From the NCBI GenBank assembly GCA_934635225.1, contig CAKTYZ010000004.1, positions 124,001 to 188,000 on the forward strand: 64,000 nt of DNA, read 5' to 3'. Positions 52,599 through 61,029 of the stretch are shown here, piece after piece. The DNA comes from an uncultured Kiritimatiellota bacterium. GTDB taxonomy: Bacteria; Verrucomicrobiota; Kiritimatiellia; RFP12; UBA1067. The notes under the pieces are model-generated. The model was not told the DNA's origin. It saw only the letters and a list, made by a program, of their open reading frames with translations, and did not search any database. Made by a program: the position numbers and the translations under genes. Numbering within the stretch: the stretch's first letter is position 1; every line of letters begins with the position of its first letter.

Positions 52599-55500
52599 TT
52601 GTTCCCCTCCAGTGCGTCAGATAGGCGTCGCGCCAACGCGGCTTTGTCCGGCGGATGGATGTCGGCCTTCGTCGAAATGTCGGCGGACTTCACAAGCGTG
52701 ACATGCCGGATGCTTTCCGCAGCAAGTTCCTGAGCGACCTGCACGCCATGCCAGCGTTCGTCGTCCCGCGCCGCTAAGTCGGCAATCTGCACGAGCGAAA
52801 ACGGTAACTTTGCATCGTCAAGATCAGCCCGCCAGCGTTCGACGAGCGATTTGAACAACGGCGCATAGTAGCGTCTGCCGCCGGGCCCGGTGTCGCTTTC
52901 GCCTTGATACCACACGACGCGCGAGAACGCGAACGGCACGAGATGCACAAACATCTTCTCATACAGAAAGCCAGGGCCGTTCCATGTCGAATAGATCGGG
53001 TGCGTGAAGTCGCCATGCCGGTCGGCTTTCGCGATCTGTCCGTTCGGATCTGCGCAAGCGTCCGCCGGCAACCAGCTCTGCAGAACCGACGCGCCTTGCG
53101 CACACACGACCAGCCCAACGGGCTTGCCTGTCTTCCGAACCCGTTCCAAGCCGAACAAGTACGCGAGCGTCGACCAACGCGCGACTTCATTGGATGCGCA
53201 GATCCGCCAGCCATCGCCGGACGTAAAGTCAGGTCCCGGCTCAACGCGTGAGACCGTGAAACACCGCAGCAGGTCTTCGTTCAAGTAATCCAATGGCTTG
53301 ACGCACGATCGTGACAGCGCGAACTGCATATTCGACTGTCCCGCCATCAGGTACACTTCTCCTACATGCACATCTTTCAGCACACGCGTCTTGGCGTTGA
53401 GCCTGACATTCAGTTCGAATGGGCCGCCCGCCGTCCCTGCCGGCAGTTCGATCAGCCACATGCCGCCCCGCGAGACGGCCTTTGCCGTTCGTCCGCGAAA
53501 AGTCGCTGACACGGCGCCAAGTCCCGTGCCGAAGAGCCGCACGGGCTTCCCTTCCGCAAACACCATCCCGTCCGCAAAGAGCGGCGCGAGCCGCAGTTCC
53601 TCCAACTCCAACTCGGCATTCGGATCGCCTGCAAATTCAAGGTCGTGCAAGAGTCCGACAGTCGGGTTCTCGCCGTTGATGCCAAGGCCAATCGCCGGCG
53701 AGCAGTTGCCGTAAATTCGCACGGGCGGAATCGCACGTGAACCCACCTCCACGCCGTCCAGCAGCAGTTTGAAGCGACATCCGTCGTTCACCAGCGTGAG
53801 CCGCGCGCGATGACCGCGTGGCAATGGTTCTGGAGTGGCGATCTCACAGGCGAATGCCGTCGCGTCCTCCCCTCCGGAAAATGCGGCGACCAGTCGACCG
53901 TCCGCCGCCAGCGTCAGCGACGGCCCCTCGTTCCAGCCGTTCGGGGACAGGATTGGATGCGCCTTCCCGTCTGTCGCGAGCGGCGTGAACGCGCACGTCA
54001 TGCGAAAAGGTCCCATCGGCCATTGGCGTTGCGGCAGTTTCGGACGCAACAGCGGTGCGTTCGAGAAGTCGAATTTCGCGTGACGAACGGAAAACGGCGA
54101 AACGCAAGACGACGAAACGACGCGCGTTTTCTTCACGGGCCACGCCGTCTCCGGCGTCAGGAATTCGCGCGCATCCGGCATCCCCGACGCGCCGGACGTC
54201 CGATCCAGCGTGACGGGCGTTTCGACGACGGCCATCGGAATCGGACGCAACCCCGTCGCGAACGGATGCCGAACCTTCGACTCGGAAAACATGCCGTCCG
54301 CGAACTCGAACTCGACCCAAAAGTCGTCCGTCGGCGTGGGTTTCGCCGACCAGACAGAGAGGAACAGCTTGCCGCGCTTCAGCCCAAGTGGCGGCAGGTC
54401 GTAGAGCGTGCCGTCCGACGACAGGCGGATCGTCCCCGCGCCGCAGCGAAGCTCCCCGAAGCGCACCAGGTCTCGCGGCGTGAAAGTGCGGACGGCGCGG
54501 TTGTCCGTGAACGTGAGCCTTGTCTGCGCCTCCGTCTCGATGCGCGCCGTCAGCTTCATCCACGTTGGCGTCAACTGAGAGGTCATCCGCTGCGGTCCCC
54601 AGGCGAAGTGCGGCGCACCGTTCGTCTCAAAACTCTTAACGGCATGCGCAATCCGTCCGTTCGCGATCTGAAGGTCCAGCCAACCGTCGCCGTTGAAGAA
54701 GACGGGCAGGATCGTCTTGCGCACGGGCGTGAACGCCGTTACGGGACGCTCGTTACGGTAGAGGACCGCTCGTTTTAGGGAGACCTCGCTCGCGAACGTG
54801 CATGTCCCTTCGAGAATCCCGTCTTGCCATGCAAGGTCGAACGAACTCATCATCGGGCGGCGGTCATGGATCGAGACTTTGACCGTCTCGGGGTTCGCGA
54901 GCCACCCCGTGAACTGGAAGACCGGCGGCAACGTGACGACGCGCGTCTCGGACGGAAGCCGTACGACGAACTCGGGCGTCAGGACGTGCGAGGCAGACAG
55001 CTTCGTGGTCGGCACGAGCCATTCCGTCCGCGTCCAATCCGCGTCCGCCAGCCGTCGTTCGGACAGGCCGGCGACGATTTCGCCATTTTCGTCAAGAAGG
55101 CGTCCCGCTACCGAGACGACGCCCTTCTCGACCGACGGCAGGCGCTGGGCCTCAAACCGCAGCACCGTGCCGGGAATGTTCTCGCGCAAATAGGCGAAAA
55201 CGACATCCGTTTTCTCCGCCGGGCGCTCCCCCCGAAAGGCGCGCGCCATCGCTCGCACGATTGCCGGATTTCCCGTCGCGAGCCGCCGCGTCTGGAGCGT
55301 CGTCTCGTCGTGGTCGTTCCATGTCGTCACGTGCAGCCAACGGGCGTTGTTCAGCGCCTGCGCCGCATCGAACCGCCGCTGCAACGTGTCTAATCCGCAA
55401 AACGGCTGGTAATAGCTGCAACGTCCCGGCAACCAGCCGCCGTAGTAGCCGGGCCACAGGCATGGCATGAACGCCGCGCCGTTCTTCCGGCAGAATGCGT

Positions 55501-56188
55501 CGGCCTCGCGCATCTCCGTCTCGACGGACTTGAACGGCGTCCGCCCACAGCCCATGATCGAGAAATGGAACGCGCCCTCGAACAGGCCGGCGTAGGGCGC
55601 GAAGACCATTTCGTCGAACGCCTGGAACGGCGTCTCAATGTTGGCGACGACATGGATCGGATAGCCCGCATCGGCACAGATCCGACGAATCGCGCGCCAC
55701 TCCTCCGGCGTCCATGCGCGGTAGGTGTAGGCACAGACGACGAACCGGTCACCGCATCGCGCGTAGTTCGGATGCTTCCCGTAGGTCGAAAGCATGCGCA
55801 CGAGCTCCTTCGCCTGATGGGCGACGCTCACGCGGCGGTCAAGGCAGATGCCGAACTGAAACGGCGTGCCCTCGGCAGCCGCGAGAAAGGGCCGCAAATC
55901 CCAAAAGGACGTTGTGCCGCCCTCGTGCGCAACCATGTCATTGAAGAACCCGTCCACGCCCTGGTCGAGCGCACGCCGGATCTCGTCGCGCAGCGGATTC
56001 GCCCCGACGTCCGTCTGCGGGAAGTCGTAGACGCGTTGCGACATCTGCGAGGCGTTCTCCGGCACGAACCACGGCACGTAGTGCGCCCAGACCATCTTGC
56101 GGTTCGCCACATCCGCCGCGCACGCGGCCCCGACGCTCCAGACGAGCGACAGGACCGCCACCAGCATCTTCAATCCGCAGCCATTCAT
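52595..56188 (-). CDS. Fusion of a GH71-like glycosidase and a SASA-type carbohydrate esterase
   Basis: A 1197-residue secreted protein. Residues about 28-340 are GH71-like (KMVWAHYVPWFVPENASQM, DQGVDGFFNDM, CLWPGYYGG, HVTTWNDHDETT). A middle beta-rich region (about 340-900) contains a concanavalin-like domain. Residues about 930-1197 are a sialate O-acetylesterase/SASA domain: nucleophile Ser in YLMAGQSNMQF, VVWYQGESDTG, and Asp/His in TKADIHPPDKAAL. It would trim both a glycosidic bond and acetyl esters. A paralogue lacking the esterase lies at 58397-61018. Confidence 0.85.
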   Translation of the reverse strand: MNGCGLKMLVAVLSLVWSVGAACAADVANRKMVWAHYVPWFVPENASQMSQRVYDFPQTDVGANPLRDEIRRALDQGVDGFFNDMVAHEGGTTSFWDLRPFLAAAEGTPFQFGICLDRRVSVAHQAKELVRMLSTYGKHPNYARCGDRFVVCAYTYRAWTPEEWRAIRRICADAGYPIHVVANIETPFQAFDEMVFAPYAGLFEGAFHFSIMGCGRTPFKSVETEMREADAFCRKNGAAFMPCLWPGYYGGWLPGRCSYYQPFCGLDTLQRRFDAAQALNNARWLHVTTWNDHDETTLQTRRLATGNPAIVRAMARAFRGERPAEKTDVVFAYLRENIPGTVLRFEAQRLPSVEKGVVSVAGRLLDENGEIVAGLSERRLADADWTRTEWLVPTTKLSASHVLTPEFVVRLPSETRVVTLPPVFQFTGWLANPETVKVSIHDRRPMMSSFDLAWQDGILEGTCTFASEVSLKRAVLYRNERPVTAFTPVRKTILPVFFNGDGWLDLQIANGRIAHAVKSFETNGAPHFAWGPQRMTSQLTPTWMKLTARIETEAQTRLTFTDNRAVRTFTPRDLVRFGELRCGAGTIRLSSDGTLYDLPPLGLKRGKLFLSVWSAKPTPTDDFWVEFEFADGMFSESKVRHPFATGLRPIPMAVVETPVTLDRTSGASGMPDAREFLTPETAWPVKKTRVVSSSCVSPFSVRHAKFDFSNAPLLRPKLPQRQWPMGPFRMTCAFTPLATDGKAHPILSPNGWNEGPSLTLAADGRLVAAFSGGEDATAFACEIATPEPLPRGHRARLTLVNDGCRFKLLLDGVEVGSRAIPPVRIYGNCSPAIGLGINGENPTVGLLHDLEFAGDPNAELELEELRLAPLFADGMVFAEGKPVRLFGTGLGAVSATFRGRTAKAVSRGGMWLIELPAGTAGGPFELNVRLNAKTRVLKDVHVGEVYLMAGQSNMQFALSRSCVKPLDYLNEDLLRCFTVSRVEPGPDFTSGDGWRICASNEVARWSTLAYLFGLERVRKTGKPVGLVVCAQGASVLQSWLPADACADPNGQIAKADRHGDFTHPIYSTWNGPGFLYEKMFVHLVPFAFSRVVWYQGESDTGPGGRRYYAPLFKSLVERWRADLDDAKLPFSLVQIADLAARDDERWHGVQVAQELAAESIRHVTLVKSADISTKADIHPPDKAALARRLSDALEGNK

Positions 56189-56194
56189 CGCGCT

Positions 56195-56449
56195 TTACCG
56201 AATCGAAAAGACAAAGCCCCGACAGGGCTTCGTGTTGAGGAAGATGCCCGGCCACGGCGACCAGTCCCACCCTTCGAGCAGGGTGTCGAGCGGTACTGCT
56301 TCCGCTGCGACGGCAAGACCGCCGACCGTCGTGTCGAGGGCACACGCCGTCTCGGAGACGACGGGCGCGGGCGGCATCGGCTCAAGCGTTCCGGCAGACG
56401 CGGCGAAGGCCGCCGCGCTCGCCAATGCCGACAAAGCAAACGGTTTCAT
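56195..56449 (-). CDS. Small secreted protein (84 aa) ending in the hydrophobic-Arg motif
   Basis: ATG 56449 follows AAGGAG with eight bases spacing, so translation is convincing. The product has a signal peptide (MKPFALSALASAAAFAASAG) and a short mature part of about 65 residues with no recognised domain, containing ETACALDTTVGG and WDWSPWPG, and ending CRGFVFSIR. It lies six bases upstream of the GH71-esterase gene. The 98-residue protein at 63619-63915 is a possible relative (shared LDTT-I/V, LDT and RG-hydrophobic ending). Confidence 0.7.
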   Translation of the reverse strand: MKPFALSALASAAAFAASAGTLEPMPPAPVVSETACALDTTVGGLAVAAEAVPLDTLLEGWDWSPWPGIFLNTKPCRGFVFSIR

Positions 56450-56467
56450 CGTTCGGACTCCTTTTCG

Positions 56468-57745
56468 TCAGGGAACTTCGACCTGTGCCGCGATGCGGAA
56501 GCCGACAAAAGGTCTCTGCGCCTCCGTCAAGCCATTCTCGGTTGCATTGTAGTTGGTATAAAAGGACAAGGCTCTTGAACCCGAACGGCAATACCTCGCC
56601 TCGTCCCCCCACGAACCGCCACGCACGATGCGATTCCAGCTCTGCTGTGTTGCGTTCGACTCGTACGGATCGACCGCATCGGCGTTCGTCATGGGTCCCC
56701 GACGATCGAACACCCATTCGCGCACGTTGCCATGCATGTCGTAGAATCCCCACGCATTTGGCTTAAACGAGCCGACTTCCGCCGGCCCCGTGCGGTCGCC
56801 GAGATTGCCCTTGTAGAGACCAAGTTCGTCAAGACGAGAATCCGTCGCGGTGCTTTCAAGGAACTCCGTGCCGTCATTGAAAGCGCCCGTCGTGCCCGCA
56901 CGGCAGGCGTATTCCCACTGTGCGTCCGTCGGCAGGTCGAAGAGGAATCCGCCCGAATAGTTGCGGAGGTTGATCAGAAACTTGGCCTGTGTCGCGCTCG
57001 CCGTGTCAACAGACGCATCGTAGGGCCACGTATAGCACGTCCCATGCAGCAATTGCCAGCGCATGCCCGTCGCCGGATAGGCCGAACCAGTTGAGACGGC
57101 ATCGCCGTTCAGCAGGTTGCGCTGTCCCTCCGTGAATTCGTAAACGCCCAGATAATAGGGTTTGGTAATCCGCACGTTGTGGCGCATTTCAAAAGTTGAA
57201 TTGTAGCCCGCTTCCGACGAATGGGAGCCCATGACAAAGCCGAGATCGTCCGTCGGATCGACGCGGCGCAAGATGAGGTGCGTCGTCTTGTAGCGGCGAT
57301 TCGTGATGCCGCCGGGCACCGTCTCCGCGCTCGTGTAGAACGTCATCGGCCACGGATTCGCCGCCGTCGCCGCCGTCCCGCGCGTCATGTCGAAGACGAC
57401 ATAGCGCGGCGGTGCACTCTTTGACCAGGCCGTGACGCGTGCGCGGGCGTTGTCCACCTTGTGGTTCGGCCACGAGCGGACGGCCTCCCAAGCGATTCGC
57501 TTGCCCGTGCCCATCGCGACGACCTTGTTGACGTCTCCCGACAGGTTCGCGACCTCGCCTTCCGCGAGCGGCACGCCGTTCGTCTCGATGGAGAGCGTGA
57601 CGATCGCGTCCTCGCCTGCGAGGTCGTAAGTGACGACGACGTTGCGGTCCGCGTCCTGCGTCATGACGACGTTCGACACGTCCGGCGCCGCACACGCGAC
57701 CGAAGCCGACAGGGCGAACAGCCCCGCAATCAGAGTTCTCTTCAT
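56468..57745 (-). CDS. Secreted SUMF1-fold protein (formylglycine-generating-enzyme-like), probably non-canonical
   Basis: The 425-residue protein has a signal peptide ending VACAAPDV and an N-terminal beta domain of about 100 residues (NLSGDVNKVVAMGTGKRIAW). The SUMF1 domain follows, with FDLPTDAQWEYACRAGTT, GFYDMHGNVREWV and IVRGGSWGDEARYCRSGSRA. Of the two catalytic Cys of true formylglycine-generating enzymes only one seems to be in place, so sulfatase activation is doubtful and no sulfatase is in the window. A binding or structural role is possible. It opens an operon with the small secreted protein, GH71-SASA and sialidase-like genes. Confidence 0.85.
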   Translation of the reverse strand: MKRTLIAGLFALSASVACAAPDVSNVVMTQDADRNVVVTYDLAGEDAIVTLSIETNGVPLAEGEVANLSGDVNKVVAMGTGKRIAWEAVRSWPNHKVDNARARVTAWSKSAPPRYVVFDMTRGTAATAANPWPMTFYTSAETVPGGITNRRYKTTHLILRRVDPTDDLGFVMGSHSSEAGYNSTFEMRHNVRITKPYYLGVYEFTEGQRNLLNGDAVSTGSAYPATGMRWQLLHGTCYTWPYDASVDTASATQAKFLINLRNYSGGFLFDLPTDAQWEYACRAGTTGAFNDGTEFLESTATDSRLDELGLYKGNLGDRTGPAEVGSFKPNAWGFYDMHGNVREWVFDRRGPMTNADAVDPYESNATQQSWNRIVRGGSWGDEARYCRSGSRALSFYTNYNATENGLTEAQRPFVGFRIAAQVEVP

Positions 57746-58396
57746 TTTTCGCAGCCTTTCTGTTTGAGTGTAATGTGGACAAGACGCCCTTCGCCTTTTT
57801 CACACTTTATATTATACCAAATTGGCGCGAAAGTAAAGAGACAAATCAAGAACCAAAATAAAGACAGATCAGGAACTAAATGAGTGGCCCGTCGGCCCGT
57901 GCTTCGGAGCGGGAAGATGCGCGTGCGGACTCGTCGTTCGGGTTTGCGCTTCACGCCGAAGACAACTAAGCCGGCTTCAGCCTACCGTGCCTCGGCGAAG
58001 CCACGGGCTGCGGGCAAGACCTCTCGGTGCCAGCAAACCCTCGCTCCTCTCTCGCACCTCTTCCCGCCCCTCCGCGCGCGACACCGCACATTCGGCTTTT
58101 GTCACGCAGAGCCGCAGGCCGACATGGACGGAGCGCAGCGAAGTCCGTTCAAGCGACTGTCAGGCCAACGGGCCAAACTACTACCTGACGCCGCTTGCGA
58201 AGTCGGGATACATCGCGGTTGCTGGAGGCGAGAAGAATCGCTATCTGCCCGGCAAGCAGTATAGGACTTTGCGCAAGGGAAAGGCGGTGGTCCGTGCCTA
58301 ACCCCACCACTTTAACTCCACCATTGGGGTCTGACCCTCGAAGTCTAGACCAGGCGGTCTACTCTGGTATGGCAGAATAAATCCCAATAATCTTTT
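57746..58396. other. Gene-poor 650-bp stretch with a possible gene remnant
   Basis: After the divergent-side promoter at 57811 there is no convincing complete gene. On + at about 58150-58301 a frame ends NYYLTPLAKSGYIAVAGG... KAVVRA*, which resembles the last winged-helix of Fic/RecG-like proteins; it has no start, ribosome site or upstream domain, so it looks like a remnant. A small palindrome GGGTC-T-GACCC (58328-58338) and a 6-bp hairpin (58346-58361) follow. No tRNA or other RNA gene seen. Confidence 0.4.
57811..57819 (-). promoter_or_regulatory. Extended -10 promoter of the SUMF1/GH71-SASA operon
   Basis: TGG-TATAAT on the minus strand, identical to the panC element, about 65 bases before ATG 57745. 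The -35 is weak. Confidence 0.6.
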
Positions 58397-61018
58397 CTAT
58401 TTTTCTTTCTTGTCTTTATTTACGCTCTTCTGCACAGCTACAGTCGCAGGATTGCCGGTAAACTCCAAGTCGTGCACCAGCGCAATCGTCGCCCCTTCGC
58501 CATTGACACCATCGCAAAGAGCCGGCGAGAGATTGCCAAACGACCTCAACGGCGGAACATCCACGCGTTGTTGCAGTTTGCCATCGACATAAAGCGCGAG
58601 TTGTCGAGCCGTCCGCTCTACGTCTATTACCGACTTTTGTCTTATCGGTAAGGGCTGCCGCGAAACGACTTCATAAGAAAACTCTGGCGTAATTCCACGC
58701 CCACTGCCTCCATTGAGAGTGACCTTGATTCTTCCATCGGCCAATAGCGAGAATTCGGGTCCTTCATTCCAACCGTTCTTTGTGATTATCTGGCGCTCGA
58801 CAACTTGCTTTGCCAACGGCGTCAGCGTCAGGGTCATTCGAAACGTTCCCATGGGCCAGCGCCGTTGTGGCAAAACAGGACGCCTTGTCGTCGTCTTTCC
58901 GAACTCGAAACGTTCCTCTCGAAAGCAATAAGGAGATACCTTGGTTTTCACAACGCGCGTTTTACTCACAGGCAAATTGGCCTCTGAAGTCAAGAATGGA
59001 TAATCATCCGGCATCCCCGAGGCGCTACTCGTGTGGTCGAGCGTGACCGGCGTCTCGATAACTTCCATGACTACAGGTTTGCTCGTCTTCGAAAACGGAT
59101 AACGAACCAGCGTCTCGCCGAATGTGCCGTCAGCGAACTCAAACTCTACCCAATACGCATCCGTCGGACGAGGCTCTTTCGACCAGACGGAAAGATGAAG
59201 TTCCCCATTGCAAGTCCCGAGTGGTGGCATATCATACATTGTGCCATCTGATGCAAGGCGGATTCGCCCAAGCCCAGCCTCAAGTTCTCCTCCTTTCAAC
59301 AACTCGAAAGGCTTGAAACTCAGCTGCGACCCTGCAGTCGAAAAGGCGAGTTCCGTCTCGGGACTGGTCTCGATTCGCGCCGTGAACCGCATCCATTCAG
59401 GAGTACACCTTGAAAAGATTGACTGCTCATTCCAATTGAAAAACAGCGATCCGTTTTTATCGAAACTTTTGACCGCCTGCGCGATTCGCCCGTTCTTCAC
59501 CGACAACTTGACCTCATGCTCACCTGAAAAGAACACTGGCAGGACAGTCTCTTTCTTCCGCGCAAAGTAGGTAACGGGAAGCTCGTTGCAGTAGAGCACC
59601 GCTCGCTTCAAGTCTGCCGAGCCAGCCAATGCGCACGTGCCTTCAAGAACTCCATCCTTCCAACCAAGTTGAAGCGTCGCGTCAATCTCGCGCCGGTCAC
59701 GCTCGGAAACCTTGACCGTCTCGCCGTTTTTCAAACAAGTCGTCACCAAGAAAGCCGCTGGCAGTCGAAAAGTCCGTTTCTTTCCGCGTCTTGAGACAGT
59801 AAACTCGGGCACAAGTGCCGGTGTTGCCGCAAGGTTTGCAGTCGGCACAAGCCACTCTTCCCTTCCCCAGTTGGTTGCAATCTGCCGCGAAGCGAGCGCA
59901 CACACCTCATGTCCATTTATATCCAAGAGCCGACCACAAACCTTGACCGCTCCCTTCTCTGCCGCCGGAAGGCGCACCGCCTCTATACGCAATAGCGAAC
60001 CCACCAATGTCTCGCGCAAATACGCGAATTGAATCTCTGCCTCCTTGGCTGGCTCCTCTCCCTTGAATTCGCGCGACATGGCGCGAATCATCGCTGGATT
60101 TGCCGTTGTCAGCCTTCGCGTCTGCAATGTCGTCTCATCGTGATCGTTCCAAGTCGTAATGTGCAACCATTGCGCTTTCAGCGTCTGCGCACAATCATAC
60201 CGCCGCAACAGCGTATCGAACCCGCGGAATGGCTGGTAATAACTGCAACGTCCATTCAACCAACCTCCATAATAGCCTGGCCACAGACATGGCATGAACA
60301 TCGCGCCATGGTTTTTGCAGAAAGCGTCGGTCTCCTGCAACTCTTGCTCCAACGACTTATGATTCGTCCATGCCGCACCATTGATCGAGAAGTAATAAGC
60401 GCCTTCAAAGAGTCCGGCGTAAGGTAGCAGTTTTTCATCGGAATATGCCGTAAAGCCCTGCTCGACATTGGCGATCACCCAGATAGGGTAGCCTGCTTCG
60501 GCGCAACCCCTACGAATCTCCCGCCACTCCTCTGGCGACCAGGCAAAATAAGTATAAGTGCTGATGACATACCGATCTTTCCACTTCGGATAGTTGGGAT
60601 GGTCACCATAAGTAGAGAGCATTTTGACCAATTCCCTCACTTGTTGCTCAACCGGAATCTTCGCATCAAGACAAATGCCGAACTGGAAAGGCGTCCCTTC
60701 GGCAGCTTTGAGAAACGGTCGCAAATCCCAAAAGGACGTTTCGCCACCCTCGTGCGCCACCATGTCATTGAAGAAGCCATCGATACCCTGATCGAGCGCC
60801 CGCAAAACCTCTGCACGAAACGGATCGCTCCCGACTTCACATTGCGGAAAATCATAGAACCGCTCGACCATCTGCGACGCATTGTCGGGCGTCAACCAAG
60901 GAACGTAGTGCGCCCAAACCATTTTACGTCCGGAGACGTCAGCGGCTACGGATGTCAGAACCAGGGCGACCACGCTAAGCGCGGTCGCCCATATTGAAAT
61001 ATTCTTCTTGTTATTCAT
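58397..61018 (-). CDS. Secreted GH71-like glycosidase, paralogue without esterase domain
   Basis: The 873-residue protein has a signal peptide (about 1-26, ending TSVAADV), the GH71-like domain (KMVWAHYVPWLTPDNASQM, DQGIDGFFNDMVAHEGG, CLWPGYYGGWLNGRCSYYQP) and the same beta-rich middle region as the 52595-56188 protein. By eye about three quarters of the first 90 catalytic-domain residues are identical. The similarity runs to HDLEFTGNP, then a short Lys-rich tail replaces the whole SASA domain. The DNA is clearly more AT-rich than the paralogue. There is no good ribosome site; the start is 11 bases after the preceding stop, so coupling is likely. Confidence 0.85.
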   Translation of the reverse strand: MNNKKNISIWATALSVVALVLTSVAADVSGRKMVWAHYVPWLTPDNASQMVERFYDFPQCEVGSDPFRAEVLRALDQGIDGFFNDMVAHEGGETSFWDLRPFLKAAEGTPFQFGICLDAKIPVEQQVRELVKMLSTYGDHPNYPKWKDRYVISTYTYFAWSPEEWREIRRGCAEAGYPIWVIANVEQGFTAYSDEKLLPYAGLFEGAYYFSINGAAWTNHKSLEQELQETDAFCKNHGAMFMPCLWPGYYGGWLNGRCSYYQPFRGFDTLLRRYDCAQTLKAQWLHITTWNDHDETTLQTRRLTTANPAMIRAMSREFKGEEPAKEAEIQFAYLRETLVGSLLRIEAVRLPAAEKGAVKVCGRLLDINGHEVCALASRQIATNWGREEWLVPTANLAATPALVPEFTVSRRGKKRTFRLPAAFLVTTCLKNGETVKVSERDRREIDATLQLGWKDGVLEGTCALAGSADLKRAVLYCNELPVTYFARKKETVLPVFFSGEHEVKLSVKNGRIAQAVKSFDKNGSLFFNWNEQSIFSRCTPEWMRFTARIETSPETELAFSTAGSQLSFKPFELLKGGELEAGLGRIRLASDGTMYDMPPLGTCNGELHLSVWSKEPRPTDAYWVEFEFADGTFGETLVRYPFSKTSKPVVMEVIETPVTLDHTSSASGMPDDYPFLTSEANLPVSKTRVVKTKVSPYCFREERFEFGKTTTRRPVLPQRRWPMGTFRMTLTLTPLAKQVVERQIITKNGWNEGPEFSLLADGRIKVTLNGGSGRGITPEFSYEVVSRQPLPIRQKSVIDVERTARQLALYVDGKLQQRVDVPPLRSFGNLSPALCDGVNGEGATIALVHDLEFTGNPATVAVQKSVNKDKKEK

Positions 61019-61029
61019 CGTCTAATTGC

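Noticed and set aside
56468..57745. True formylglycine-generating enzyme for sulfatases
   Set aside because: Only one of the two catalytic cysteines appears in place and no sulfatase gene is in the window; kept as SUMF1-fold protein only.
58346..58361. Hairpin TAGACC-AGGC-GGTCTA as a terminator
   Set aside because: The stem is only six pairs and no T run follows on either side; not enough for a terminator call.
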